Assembly (NCBI GenBank): GCA_022826755.1
Contig: JAJDUG010000008.1
Span: 96,746 to 160,745, forward strand
Direction of reading: 5' to 3'
Length of the DNA: 64,000 bases
Origin: Acidobacteriota bacterium
Lineage (GTDB): Bacteria; Acidobacteriota; Terriglobia; Versatilivoradales; Versatilivoraceae
Positions 35,374 through 44,783 of the stretch are shown here, piece by piece (within the stretch, counting starts at the first letter, position 1; every line of letters starts with the position of its first letter). The position numbers and the translations under genes were made by a program. Under the pieces are notes generated by a model. That model saw nothing but the letters and a program-made list of their open reading frames with translations, made no database searches and was not told the DNA's origin.

Positions 35374-36363
35374 TCACTCTTCCAGGGCCACCGGGGCGCC
35401 CCGCCTCCAGGACCGGATGATGGCCTCGACGATATGCATGGACCGAATGGCTTCCGGGGCCGGGCTCTCAGGCGGACGTCGGCCGGCCACCGCATCCAGG
35501 AAGGCCTGGTGCTCGTCGGCCATCAAGGGGTCCCTTTCCAGCTCGAAGGTGCGGACCGTTTCCGACTCGGTCTCGCGATCGCCCAGTCGCAGCGAGCCGG
35601 AGCGCATCTCGAAGTGTGCCCAGCCCCGGTCCCCGATCACTTCGCAGGCGCCCTGATCGGGATGCTGCACGTAGTTCATGTGAATGGTGGCGATCAGCGG
35701 TTCCTCGTACTCCAGGGTGACGGCCATCAGGTTGGGATTGGACTGCAGCGGCAGTTCCCCGCCGCGGCAGCCGGCGGCATAGACCCTGACCGGCATCTTC
35801 CCCAGCCACCAGTAATAGAGGTCGGGCTGGTGGGCATAGTCCATGGCGATGGCCCCCTCCACCTCGGCCTGGTGCCGGGAGATGGAGTTGATCAGGGTGA
35901 GATAGGTCCCCACGTGGAAGTGCAGCGAGAGGATGCGTCCGAAGGTTCCTTGCCGGATGAGCTCCTTCAGGTGCTGCATCACCGGATGGAAGTGGTAGGT
36001 GAACCCCACGCTGAAGACCCGGCGGCCGGCCTCGGCTGCCTGAACCATGCGCTTGGCCGAAGCCAGGCTGTCGCTCATGGGCTTTTCGCAAAGCACGTGG
36101 CACCCGGCCTGGAGCGACCGAATGGCCATTTCGGCGTGCAGTCGGTGGGGGGTGGCGATCACCACCATCTCCGGCGGGTCGGCCAGCAGGCTCTCGAAGG
36201 AATCATGGGTCGGAACGTCGCCCACTTCCCGCAAGGCCCGCTGCAGGTGGTCGGGCTGGGATTCGCACAGCTCCACCGCCAGCTCCGGCCGGGACGACAA
36301 CACCCGGGCGTGGCGGCGTCCGATGGACCCGCAGCCGACCACTGCAATGCGCCTCTTGGCCAT
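35374..36363 (-). CDS. Gfo/Idh/MocA-family oxidoreductase
   Basis: A 329-residue NAD(P)-dependent dehydrogenase. The Rossmann motif VVGCGSIGRRHA (8-19) and the family's EKP (93-95, HVLCEKPMSDS) are intact. The second domain has FSVGFTYHFHPVMQHLKELI and HQPDLYYWWLG. Members oxidise or reduce sugars, inositols or hydroxy compounds; some are amino-acid-related. It lies 19 bp upstream of the M14 deacylase and 19 bp downstream of the PLP enzyme, so clearly part of one transcript. Confidence 0.9.
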   Translation of the reverse strand: MAKRRIAVVGCGSIGRRHARVLSSRPELAVELCESQPDHLQRALREVGDVPTHDSFESLLADPPEMVVIATPHRLHAEMAIRSLQAGCHVLCEKPMSDSLASAKRMVQAAEAGRRVFSVGFTYHFHPVMQHLKELIRQGTFGRILSLHFHVGTYLTLINSISRHQAEVEGAIAMDYAHQPDLYYWWLGKMPVRVYAAGCRGGELPLQSNPNLMAVTLEYEEPLIATIHMNYVQHPDQGACEVIGDRGWAHFEMRSGSLRLGDRETESETVRTFELERDPLMADEHQAFLDAVAGRRPPESPAPEAIRSMHIVEAIIRSWRRGAPVALEE

Positions 36364-36382
36364 TCTCCGCCCGCCTTTCAGG

Positions 36383-37444
36383 TCAGATTTCCTCGACGTT
36401 GACGAGAGGCATGGAGGCGCCCTCCAGCATGGCGTCGATGGATTCCAGGTGCTTGAACCCGCCCCCCGTGACCAGGCACACCACCTTCTCGTCCGCCTTC
36501 ACCAGACCCTGGCCCACCGCCAGCTCCAGGCCGGCCAGCGCGGTGGCTCCGGCCGGTTCGGTATAGATGCCCTCCTCCCGGATGAGGCGGCGCTGGCAGG
36601 AGTAGACGGCCTCGTCGGCCATCATCTGGCCCGAGCCTCCGCTGGCCAGCACCGTGTCCAGGGCCACCTGGGCGTCCAGCACGGCGGCCACCTGGAGCCC
36701 GGAAATCTGGCTGGTGCAGGTAACGGCCTCGGCGCGGGTCTCGTTCCGGCTCAGCGGCCCCACCACGGTGGCGCACCCCTGGGGCTGGGCCGCGTGCATC
36801 CTGGGAACCCGCTCGATGCGCCCCTCCTGGAACCACTCCCGATACCCCTGATAACACTGGTAAAACAGGCCGCCCCCGCCGATGGGCCCGAAGACGTGAT
36901 CGGGTGCGCATCCGAGCTGCTCGCAGACTTCAAAGGAGATGGTCTTCACGCCGGCCATCTGCCTCGGGCTGATGCAGGTGGCCGAGATCAGCAGCACGGC
37001 CTCGCTGGTCCGAGCTCGTGCCTTGAGCCGTTCCACCACCGAATTGGTCCCCGACTCGGTGACCCCGAACTCGCGAACCCGGATCACCCGGGCGCCGTAG
37101 GCCTCGGCCTGCACCAGCTTGGCGCGCGCGGCCGTCTCCAGCACATACAGGTCCAGCTCAAAACCGAAGCGGGCCGCGTAGGCGGCCAGGGCCGAGCCGG
37201 TATTGCCGGACGAGGTGGCCAGCATCCGGTCGCGCTTCTCCTCCACCATCAAGGAAGCCGCCATGCTGGCGAAACGGTCCTTGTAGGATCCCGAGGGGTT
37301 TTGGAACTCCAGCTTGAAATAGAGCTGGTTCAGCCCCATGGAGGGGCCGATCTGCCGGCTGCGAACCAGGGCGGTATTGCCTTCCCCCAGGGAGGCAATG
37401 TTGCTCTTGTCCTTCAGGGGCAAGCTGTCGAAATATTTCCACAT
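36383..37444 (-). CDS. Threonine synthase/dehydratase-like PLP enzyme (fold type II)
   Basis: A 353-residue fold-type II PLP enzyme. The cofactor lysine is K55 in NPSGSYKDRFAS (threonine synthase pattern), with the phosphate loop GPIGGGGLFYQ, SSGNTGSALAAYAARFG for the substrate carboxylate, and the late VTGGGFKHLES. First gene of the tight operon 37444-32477. A start at 37459 (MRSRRM) is also possible, but GAGG upstream of 37444 is better placed. No hom or thrB lies nearby, so beta/gamma-elimination on a pathway intermediate is as plausible as threonine synthesis. Fold-type II dehydratases of this kind also appear in ectoine-utilisation clusters (EutB). Confidence 0.87.
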   Translation of the reverse strand: MWKYFDSLPLKDKSNIASLGEGNTALVRSRQIGPSMGLNQLYFKLEFQNPSGSYKDRFASMAASLMVEEKRDRMLATSSGNTGSALAAYAARFGFELDLYVLETAARAKLVQAEAYGARVIRVREFGVTESGTNSVVERLKARARTSEAVLLISATCISPRQMAGVKTISFEVCEQLGCAPDHVFGPIGGGGLFYQCYQGYREWFQEGRIERVPRMHAAQPQGCATVVGPLSRNETRAEAVTCTSQISGLQVAAVLDAQVALDTVLASGGSGQMMADEAVYSCQRRLIREEGIYTEPAGATALAGLELAVGQGLVKADEKVVCLVTGGGFKHLESIDAMLEGASMPLVNVEEI

Positions 37445-37495
37445 GCGCCTTGACCTCATCGCGTGGCCGACTACGGATGAACCATTCCCGGGCCA

Positions 37496-39244
37496 TCAAG
37501 GCCGGATCAAATCGCTTGTGTAGTATTGGACGCTGCGGCTGCTGGTCCTGGCGCCGATGGCAATCAGCGACAGCCTGAAGTCCTTGGGCTGGTCGTCGGG
37601 GATCCAAAGGCAGATTCTGATGGTACGCGGCCCACTGAACCCCCACGGATTGAGCGCGTGCTGCTCGCCGGTGATTTCCATATCTCCCTCATGAGCGCCA
37701 AGAAGCCGTGGTCCATCCCATTCGTACACCGTAAAATCCAACTCCGTGCCTGGCGGCGCGTCCTGGCCTGGCTGTACCGTCACCATGGCCAAGCCGATAT
37801 CGTCCTGGCTGCCGAAACGGCCGACTACTGTGCGGCAACCCGGGTCTAACACATGACTGGCATGAGTCAGCCAATCGCTCTCTGACTGGGGCTGTATCGA
37901 GAAGGCTTCAGCAACCTGTCCCTCATTGTCTGTGATTACGTAGCGGCCTTCCACATTCAAGGCTCCGGGCAGGCATTCGGGGGCCTGCGTCACGTAGACC
38001 GCCCCTACAGCAAGGTCCCGGCCGGGGTCCGCTGTCAAGACGATCTGTTGCACTTGTCCGACGTAATAAGCCCCGATTTCACTGTTAAAGCCTCCGCCCT
38101 CCAGACTGACTTCCATCCGGTTGTCTTCCATGTACTCGCCGTTAAACCGGACGGGGGGCGCTTCTTCCGTTCCCCGGTGAAACAGGACGCTGGCCATGCA
38201 TGGCTCTGTCGTGCGATTGGCGAGAGTGATCTCGGTGTGGGCGGTGGCGTTGGCCAAGGGTCCGGCGAATACGTGGGTGAGGATTTGGGTTTCCGACACG
38301 GGCGTGAGGTCTACATGGCTCTTGACCCAGTCGTAGATGGATGAAACACGGGTGGCAACCGAGACAAACCGCCTGCCCGCTTTATTGGTGATGCTGTGGG
38401 AATGCACGCCCACCAGCCCCCATTCGGGTTCGCCATCCGCAGAGGTGCCCACGGTCACGACTACGGCACCACCACTGTCGCCGACTTCGGCTCCCCTGTC
38501 GGTGTTTCCTCGTGGTGGAAACCCAGTGCAAATCGTTTTTTGGTGCAACATGGCTTTGGTCCGTTCCATGCCCCATTCTGACTGACTCAGGTCAAAAGCG
38601 TCATGGCAATCCGTCCCCAGGTACATCGTGCTTTCAAGTTCTTGCAATGGGTCAAAATTCCGGCTCCCTCCATATGACGCCTGCGTTGCCGTGGTTTCCG
38701 AGGGAGCATATCGAGCTTCTTGCTCACGATTGAGCACGAGGTGAATCGGCTTGAACAGGGGGTTTGTGAATGGGCGCTCCAACTCGATCAGGGCCACGTC
38801 GTTCACAAAGGGGGAATAGCCTTGGTTCGAAGAAAATTCCGGATGGATGATCACTCGCTTGATGTCGCTGTTCTGCTCGGAAATATCCCTGGATTCAGGG
38901 GCCGCCGACGAGCGGTAGCCCATTTCTATGAGTTCGAGCGGGTCATTTTCACCAGCCAGGCAATGGGCCCCGGTGAGCACCCAGGTGGGGGCGATGAGGG
39001 TGCCACTACAGTATTGTCTGTATGTGGACACGACCGTGGAAAACCGGATTTTGTCCAGTGTCGCCGGACGCCCTCCTCGGATATCATTGCGGTCCCGTTC
39101 GATCTGTCCGTGCGGGGGGCCAACTTCTGCAAGCAAGCTCGAAGGGCAACCTAAAGTCAACATCGTGAGCAAGATTGGTCGCCACACCGGCTCTTTCCCT
39201 GTTACTCGGGTACTTGTGGGTTCAGCGGTCGCCTCCTTGCTCAT
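37496..39244 (-). CDS. Secreted trypsin-like serine protease with C-terminal beta-rich region
   Basis: A 582-residue S1-family protease. Membrane-targeting segment WRPILLTMLTLGCPSSLLA (21-39), possibly a lipobox. Catalytic triad: H94 in TGAHCL, D149 in NDVALIEL, S257 in GDSGGAV. The residue six before the serine, which sets the specificity pocket, is G251, not the Asp of trypsin, and the usual cysteine of that loop is missing, so basic-residue specificity is unlikely. Residues about 320-582 form an additional region with two cysteine pairs possible (EPCMAS, PECLPG, PGCRTV, RICLWI), probably beta-sandwich, of no recognised family. Start at 39244 follows GGGAG. Probably secreted; targets unknown. 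Confidence 0.87.
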   Translation of the reverse strand: MSKEATAEPTSTRVTGKEPVWRPILLTMLTLGCPSSLLAEVGPPHGQIERDRNDIRGGRPATLDKIRFSTVVSTYRQYCSGTLIAPTWVLTGAHCLAGENDPLELIEMGYRSSAAPESRDISEQNSDIKRVIIHPEFSSNQGYSPFVNDVALIELERPFTNPLFKPIHLVLNREQEARYAPSETTATQASYGGSRNFDPLQELESTMYLGTDCHDAFDLSQSEWGMERTKAMLHQKTICTGFPPRGNTDRGAEVGDSGGAVVVTVGTSADGEPEWGLVGVHSHSITNKAGRRFVSVATRVSSIYDWVKSHVDLTPVSETQILTHVFAGPLANATAHTEITLANRTTEPCMASVLFHRGTEEAPPVRFNGEYMEDNRMEVSLEGGGFNSEIGAYYVGQVQQIVLTADPGRDLAVGAVYVTQAPECLPGALNVEGRYVITDNEGQVAEAFSIQPQSESDWLTHASHVLDPGCRTVVGRFGSQDDIGLAMVTVQPGQDAPPGTELDFTVYEWDGPRLLGAHEGDMEITGEQHALNPWGFSGPRTIRICLWIPDDQPKDFRLSLIAIGARTSSRSVQYYTSDLIRP

Positions 39245-39471
39245 GTGCCGCTCCCTTTCCTGGATGGGCGGAGATTATCCTATCAGATCTTCCGGGTTGC
39301 GCGGGCCTGAAAGAGATCTGAAGGTGCTTTGAAAGGGCACTTCGTATAGAACTGCACAGACACCATGGCATCCCACTCTTGCAGTTCCTGTTGACACTTT
39401 CTCTGAAGACCGACTGTCCCCTGGTTCCCTGTTCTTGCTCCCTACGAGGCTTTTGAATAGTATTTCCGCCG

Positions 39472-40296
39472 ATGCTTGAATCCAACCTCGACAGTTCGAG
39501 TTCAGGAGTGGTTGGGGTCAACGGCGTCCGACTGGCCTACACCCTGTGCGGCCAGGGAGCCGACGTTGTTTTCCTGCACGGCTGGATGTGCAACCGGACC
39601 TTCTGGAAACGGCAGTGCCGGGAGCTGGCCGGTCGCAACTTCCGCTGCCTGGCCATCGACTTTCGCGGACACGGCGACTCGGAAGCGCCCGGCGGCGGCT
39701 ATTCCGTTGAGCAACTGGCCGGCGACGTGAGCGCCCTGATGGCGACTCTGGAGACAGGGCCCGCTGTCATCGTGGGTCATTCCATGGGGGGCATGGTGGC
39801 CCAGCAATTCTGCCTGGAACGGCCGGAGCAGACTGCCGCCCTGGTGCTGGTGGCGACCATCGCCTCCGATCGTGAAGACCGGCTGATCTCGAAGAGGATC
39901 GCCTCCGACGGCACCCGGATGGGTTTCTCCCGCGCATTCGACCTCCATTTCGATGCCTGGTTCGCTCCCGGCGCCCCGGCGTCGGTCCGCGGCTGGATCC
40001 GGAGGCAGATGCGGTCCACCCCCGACGAGCTGGGGTTGGAACTGGTCGGCGCCTACAGCCGCTTCGACCTCACCGGCCGGCTGGGAGAAATTCGGCGGCC
40101 GACCCTGGTAATCGGCACCCGATCGGACGATTCGGCTCCTCCCGGCCAAAGCCGCCGCCTGGCCGAGCTGATCCCGGGCGCCCGGCTGGCCCTGATCGAG
40201 GACTGCGGGCATTTCCCCATGCTGGAGAAGCCGGAAGAGTTGAGCCGGTTCCTGCTGCCCTTCCTGGAAACCCGGGCCGGCGCCCGCAAGGATTGA
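39472..40296 (+). CDS. Alpha/beta hydrolase
   Basis: A 274-residue alpha/beta-hydrolase fold enzyme. Nucleophile elbow GHSMGG (S104), oxyanion region FLHGWMC (HGW), IDFRGHGDS, acid D219 or D220 in GTRSDDSAP, and base H247 in EDCGHFPML. Homologues include lactone, ester and enol-lactone hydrolases; the substrate is not assigned. Its stop (40294-40296) is 2 bp before the ATG of the lyase, so the two are translationally coupled. No signal peptide. GC content and codon use are like the rest of the window. Confidence 0.9.
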   Translation: MLESNLDSSSSGVVGVNGVRLAYTLCGQGADVVFLHGWMCNRTFWKRQCRELAGRNFRCLAIDFRGHGDSEAPGGGYSVEQLAGDVSALMATLETGPAVIVGHSMGGMVAQQFCLERPEQTAALVLVATIASDREDRLISKRIASDGTRMGFSRAFDLHFDAWFAPGAPASVRGWIRRQMRSTPDELGLELVGAYSRFDLTGRLGEIRRPTLVIGTRSDDSAPPGQSRRLAELIPGARLALIEDCGHFPMLEKPEELSRFLLPFLETRAGARKD

Positions 40297-40298
40297 CC

Positions 40299-41651
40299 AT
40301 GTCCAGCGGCCCCTGCCGAGTGGAGCACGACTTTCTGGGCGGCGTCCAGGTCCCCCGAGAGGCCCTCTACGGAGCCCAGACCCAGCGCGCCCTGGACAAC
40401 TTTCCGCTGTCCGGGGAGCGTTCCATCGGCGACTACCCGGCTCTGGCGGAGGCGCTGCTGCGCATCAAGTGGGCGGCTGCCGAGGCCAACCGGACGGCGG
40501 GGTACCTGGACGCAGAGGTCGCCGGAGCCATAGTTCAGGCAGCTCGAGAGCTGATCGGCCAAGGGGCTTTCGCCCATTTCCCGATTCATCGCCTTCACGG
40601 AGGCGGCGGCACGTCGGCCAACATGAACGCCAACGAGGTGCTGGCCAACCGGGCCGAAGAACTCCTGGGGGGGCGGCGGGGCCAATACCGGCGGGTCCAT
40701 CCCAACGACCACGTCAACCTCCATCAGTCCACCAACGACGTCTACCCCACCGCCTGCCGCATGGCCGTGATCGCTTCCTGGCCCGCGCCGGCCGGAGCCC
40801 TGGAAGGGCTGGGGCAGGTCCTGCGAACCCAGGCCTCCCGGTTCCAGGACGAGCCCCGAGTAGCCAGGACCTGTCTTCAGGATGCCGTGTCCGTCACATA
40901 CGGGGACCTGTTGGGGGGCTATGAAGCCGGGCTTGCCCGAGCCGCCGGCCGGATCGCCCGCGACGTGGACGAACTGCACGCCGTCAACCTGGGCGGCACC
41001 ATCGTGGGACGCCCCCACGACGCTCCCGAAGGCTACCGGCGCCAGATTCTTTGCAGCCTGCGGCAAGTCAGCGCAGACCCGGCCTACCGCCTGGCTCCCA
41101 ACCTCTTCGACGCCGCCCAGAACCCGGACGGCATGGTGGCCGTCTCCTCCGGCCTGGAACTGCTGGCCCGGGTTCTCATCAAGATCTCCAAGGACCTGCG
41201 TCTGCTCAGTTCCGGTCCCGAGGCCGGTCTCGGAGAGATCCGGCTCCCCGCCGTTCAACCCGGCTCCTCCATCATGCCGGGAAAGGTGAATCCGGTCATT
41301 CCCGAGTTCGTCATCCAGTGCTGCTTTCAGGTTATCGGCAACCATGCAGCCTGCTCCGGCGCACTGGACCATGGCGAACTGGACCTGAACATCTGGGAGA
41401 GCCTCCTGCTGTTCAATGTGCTGGATTCGATGGGGTTGCTGGCGAACGCCGCCCACACCCTGGCCGAGCGCTGCCTGGAGGAGATGACGGTGGTGCCGGA
41501 AAGCAACCGGCGCAACGCCGACTCCATCATCCCCCTGTTGACCGAGCTGGCGAAGGCCCGGGGTTACTCGGCGGTCAGCCGGGTTTGCCGGGAGGCCGGA
41601 GGAGATGTGGAAAGGATTCGGCAGTTGTTGAAGAAAGAAGGCTGGATATAG
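40299..41651 (+). CDS. Aspartase/fumarase superfamily lyase
   Basis: A 450-residue homotetrameric lyase of the aspartase/fumarase type. The signature GSSIMPGKVNPVIPEF is intact and carries the catalytic serine loop; HPNDHVNLHQSTNDVYPTA provides the other conserved region. The N-terminus RVEHDFLGGVQVPREALYGA resembles aspartate ammonia-lyases more than class II fumarases (RIESDSMG), but the active-site residues do not settle the substrate by eye. ATG at 40299 chosen over the TTG at 40293. It forms an operon with the alpha/beta hydrolase upstream and the cupin downstream (62-bp gap). Possible argininosuccinate- or adenylosuccinate-type functions are less likely. Confidence 0.88.
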   Translation: MSSGPCRVEHDFLGGVQVPREALYGAQTQRALDNFPLSGERSIGDYPALAEALLRIKWAAAEANRTAGYLDAEVAGAIVQAARELIGQGAFAHFPIHRLHGGGGTSANMNANEVLANRAEELLGGRRGQYRRVHPNDHVNLHQSTNDVYPTACRMAVIASWPAPAGALEGLGQVLRTQASRFQDEPRVARTCLQDAVSVTYGDLLGGYEAGLARAAGRIARDVDELHAVNLGGTIVGRPHDAPEGYRRQILCSLRQVSADPAYRLAPNLFDAAQNPDGMVAVSSGLELLARVLIKISKDLRLLSSGPEAGLGEIRLPAVQPGSSIMPGKVNPVIPEFVIQCCFQVIGNHAACSGALDHGELDLNIWESLLLFNVLDSMGLLANAAHTLAERCLEEMTVVPESNRRNADSIIPLLTELAKARGYSAVSRVCREAGGDVERIRQLLKKEGWI

Positions 41652-41712
41652 GCCGAACGGCCCTGGTCGGAAGCCTGTGGCCGTCCGGTCAGCGTATAGG
41701 GAGAAAAATCCA

Positions 41713-42171
41713 ATGAAAACCCAAGACCCAACCACCGGCGAAGCCAAGGGAACGCCCGGGGAAGAATCAACCCCAACGGAAATCGTGACCGTGCGTCCCA
41801 CCGAGGAGGTGCTGTCGAAGCAGCGCCTCCCCTATTTCTTTGGAGTCTCGGAGGAAACCTCCGGAGCACGCGGGATCTCCATGAGCCTGGTGGTGATCCC
41901 ACCGGGCGGAGCGGCCGAACCCCACTACCATCGAGGTTTCGAAACCGCGATCTACCTGCTGGAAGGGTGTGTCGAGACCCGCTACGGGAAGGGGCTGCGC
42001 CAGAGGGTCACCCACCGCCCGGGAGACTTTCTCTTCATTCCGCCCGGCGTGCCGCACCAGCCGGTCAACCTCAGCGACCATGAGCCGGCCCGGGCCATCG
42101 TGGCCCGCAACCATCCCAGCGCCAACGAAGAGGTGGTCTTCTACGATCCGGGTTCGGAGGATCAGTCCTAA
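41713..42171 (+). CDS. Cupin-domain protein
   Basis: A 152-residue single-domain cupin. Motif 1 is visible in PHYHRGFETAIYLLEGCVET (H-x-H...E) and motif 2 in GDFLFIPPGVPHQPVNLS, so the metal site is probably intact. The N-terminal 30 residues are hydrophilic and likely disordered. ATG at 41713 follows GGGAG. It is likely co-transcribed with the lyase. The family spans metal-dependent enzymes (dioxygenases, isomerases) and sugar- or ligand-binding proteins; no specific assignment possible. Confidence 0.85.
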   Translation: MKTQDPTTGEAKGTPGEESTPTEIVTVRPTEEVLSKQRLPYFFGVSEETSGARGISMSLVVIPPGGAAEPHYHRGFETAIYLLEGCVETRYGKGLRQRVTHRPGDFLFIPPGVPHQPVNLSDHEPARAIVARNHPSANEEVVFYDPGSEDQS

Positions 42172-42207
42172 GTCGGTTGGGCGGTGCCAGGGAATCGATA
42201 TTTGTTT

Positions 42208-42533
42208 ATGAACATGGATGCACAGGATGCACAGGATTAACAGCAAGTGAGGTTCCTGCACCGGATGCCGGCTCGGGCGACGATCCGCAACGGGCTTGCG
42301 GATACCCGGGATTAAAGGCTCGCCCTGAAACAAACCGGTTTCGCGCTGCATGCGACGGGGTAAAAAGAGTTATCCACGAAGGGACACGAAGACACACGAA
42401 GAAAGACGGTGTTCTTGACCCACTCAAAGAAAACGCCCCTTGGGTTCGGGTGAGGGAAAACGCAGCCAGTCAGCTTCCCGTGCCACAGCGTCTCGTCCTG
42501 TCAATCCTGTGCATCCTGTGCATCGATGTTAAT
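42208..42533. repeat. Long dispersed repeat, copy 2, bounded by inverted repeats
   Basis: AACATGGATGCACAGGATGC (42210-42229, continuing ACAGGATT) and its near-complement at 42502-42533 (AATCCTGTGCATCCTGTGCA then TCGATGTT) are inverted and bound a block of about 320 bp. Its right half (42361-42500; CACGAAG units then GGGTTCGGGTGAGGGAAAAC) matches the repeats at 7.2 and 59.2 kb. The remainder of the gap to 42699 holds no gene that I can support. Confidence 0.7.
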
Positions 42534-42699
42534 AACCCCATTGACTGATGCCCGGCATTGCAGGACGCCGGCCTCACAAAGATCACCCCATGTTTCGTGT
42601 CCATCCATATGAATTTTCCCTGTAAATCGCGAGGCAAGGGGTCACAGAAGTCGAGGCGAAGGCTTGTGCGGCTGGGGGGGAGCCGGGGTCTCAGTTGCT

Positions 42700-44583
42700 T
42701 CAGTAGGCCTGCAGGGCGTCCTCTATTTCTCCAAGAATGGCCGGATCGTCGATGGTGGAGGGAATGGCGTAGTCCCGGCCATCGGCCAGGTCCCGGAGGG
42801 TCCGGCGCAGGACCTTGCCGGAGCGGGTCTTGGGCAGGCGCTTGACCAGCAGGGCTTTCTTGAAGCTGGCCACGGCTCCGATGTCCTTCCGGACCTCCTG
42901 AATGATCTCCGCTTCGATGGCCTCCCCCTGGCGCTCCACGCCGGCCTTCAGCACCACGAATCCCATGGGGATCTGCCCCTTGAGCTCGTCCCGGGCCCCG
43001 ACCACGGCGCATTCGGCCACGTCGGGATGGCCCGAGACCACCTCCTCCATTCTGCCGGTGGAGAAGCGATGGCCGGCCACGTTGATGACGTCATCCACCC
43101 GCCCCATGACGAAGAGGTACCCCTCCTCGTCCTTGAAGCCGCCGTCGGCCGTAAAGTAGTAGCCGGGGAAACGGCTGAGATAGGATTCCAGGAAACGCCG
43201 GTCATCGTTCCAGAGAGTCGGCAGGCAACCCGGAGGCAGCGGGAGCGTGACGGCGATCAGACCCTCCTCGCCAGGTCCCAGAACCCGTCCCTCGCCGTCG
43301 AGCACCTGGATATCGTAGCCTGGAACGGGCTTGCCGGCCGAGCCGGCCTTGAGCGGATGGGGAGAGAGCCCCATGCAGTTGGCGGCCATCGGCCAACCGC
43401 TCTCGGTCTGCCACCAGTGGTCGATGACGGGGACCCCCAGAAGGCCCCCGGCCCAGTGAAAGGTGTCCGGGTCCAGCCGCTCACCCGCCAGGAAGAGAGT
43501 CCGCAGGCAGGATATATCGTGATCCTTCAGGTGCTCGCCCTCCGGATCTTCCTTCTTGATGGCGCGGAACGCGGTCGGGGCCGTGAACAGGACATTTACC
43601 CCATGCTGTGACACCACCCGCCAGAAGGCGCCCGCGTCAGGCGTTCCCACCGGCTTGCCCTCGTAGAGCACACTGGCGCAGCCGTGCATCAGGGGACCGT
43701 ACACCGTATAGGAATGGCCCACCGCCCAACCGATGTCGGAAGCCGCCCAGAAGACGTCCCCGGGTTGCACGTCGTAGATGTTGTGCAGACTCCAACTCAA
43801 GGCCACCGCGTGTCCGCCGTTGTCTCGCACCACGCCCTTGGGTTTCCCGGTGGTCCCGGAGGTGTAGAGGATGTAGAGGGGGTCGGTGGCCTCCAGAGGC
43901 AGGCAGTCCACCGGATCGGCTGCCGCCGCCATTTCCTCCCAGTCGCGGTCTCGTCCCGGCTGGAGCGAGGCCCGCGCCTGCGGCCTCTGAAGGACCACGC
44001 AGACCGACGGCTTGTGCTCGGCAAGGTCGATGGCCGCGTCCAGCAGGGGCTTGTAGGGAATCACCTGCTGCACCTCGATGCCGCAGGAAGCGGTCACGAT
44101 GGCCTTGGGGCGGGCATCGTCGATCCGAATGGCCAGCTCCTGGGAAGCGAAGCCGCCGAAGACGACCGAGTGCACCACGCCGATACGGGCGCAGGCCAGC
44201 ATGGCGATCGCCGCCTCGGGGATCATGGGCATGTAGACGATCAGCCGGTCCCCCTTTTCCAGGCCGGCGGAACGCAAGGCTCCGGCGAAGCGGGAGACCT
44301 CCCGCTGGAGTTCGCGGTAGGAAATCCGGCGGACCACCCCGGTGACCGGACTGTCGTAGATCAGGGCGGCCTGCTCCGCCCGCCCGTTTTCCACGTGCCG
44401 GTCCACGGCGTTGTAGCAGGTGTTGAGCCTGCCGCCCCGGAACCACCGAACGAACTGCCCTCCGGAGACATCCAGGACACGGTCCCACTTGCGGTCCCAA
44501 TGCAAGGCTTCGGCCGCCTCGGCCCAAAAGGACTCCGGCTCCTCCAGGGAACGGCGATGGACGGTTTCGTAGGAAGTTTTCAT
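42700..44583 (-). CDS. prpE: Propionate/acetate-CoA ligase family (PrpE-like acyl-CoA synthetase)
   Basis: A 627-residue AMP-forming acyl-CoA synthetase. ATP-binding motif LYILYTSGTTGKPKGVVRDN, the adenylate region DHWWQTESGWPMAAN (the W controls acyl chain size), YYFTADGGFKDEEGYLFVMG, VDDVINVAGHRFSTG and the C-terminal catalytic lysine in PKTRSGKVLRRTLRDL. The N-terminal ACAS region (residues 1-70, SFWAEAAEALHW) and FVRWFRGGRLNTCYNAVDRH place it with PrpE/Acs. The pattern is closest to propionyl-CoA synthetase, though acetate or related acids cannot be excluded. Monocistronic; the upstream gap shows no strong promoter. Confidence 0.9.
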   Translation of the reverse strand: MKTSYETVHRRSLEEPESFWAEAAEALHWDRKWDRVLDVSGGQFVRWFRGGRLNTCYNAVDRHVENGRAEQAALIYDSPVTGVVRRISYRELQREVSRFAGALRSAGLEKGDRLIVYMPMIPEAAIAMLACARIGVVHSVVFGGFASQELAIRIDDARPKAIVTASCGIEVQQVIPYKPLLDAAIDLAEHKPSVCVVLQRPQARASLQPGRDRDWEEMAAAADPVDCLPLEATDPLYILYTSGTTGKPKGVVRDNGGHAVALSWSLHNIYDVQPGDVFWAASDIGWAVGHSYTVYGPLMHGCASVLYEGKPVGTPDAGAFWRVVSQHGVNVLFTAPTAFRAIKKEDPEGEHLKDHDISCLRTLFLAGERLDPDTFHWAGGLLGVPVIDHWWQTESGWPMAANCMGLSPHPLKAGSAGKPVPGYDIQVLDGEGRVLGPGEEGLIAVTLPLPPGCLPTLWNDDRRFLESYLSRFPGYYFTADGGFKDEEGYLFVMGRVDDVINVAGHRFSTGRMEEVVSGHPDVAECAVVGARDELKGQIPMGFVVLKAGVERQGEAIEAEIIQEVRKDIGAVASFKKALLVKRLPKTRSGKVLRRTLRDLADGRDYAIPSTIDDPAILGEIEDALQAY

Positions 44584-44783
44584 GGCACCGCTCGATTTCT
44601 GGAATCAAACGACATTGACAGAGGAGTCAAGTGTCGTGGATTGTCGATGGATTTGGGAATTTTCGCTCTGCTCGACCCTTGGCGGATCCTTCTTGATCCG
44701 CCTGCAACCCCTTGGTGGCCCTCCGTGGATGTCTTTGTTCTTCGTCGCTTGTCGGTTTGCGGCCGTGCCTCCCGCGAACCGGT

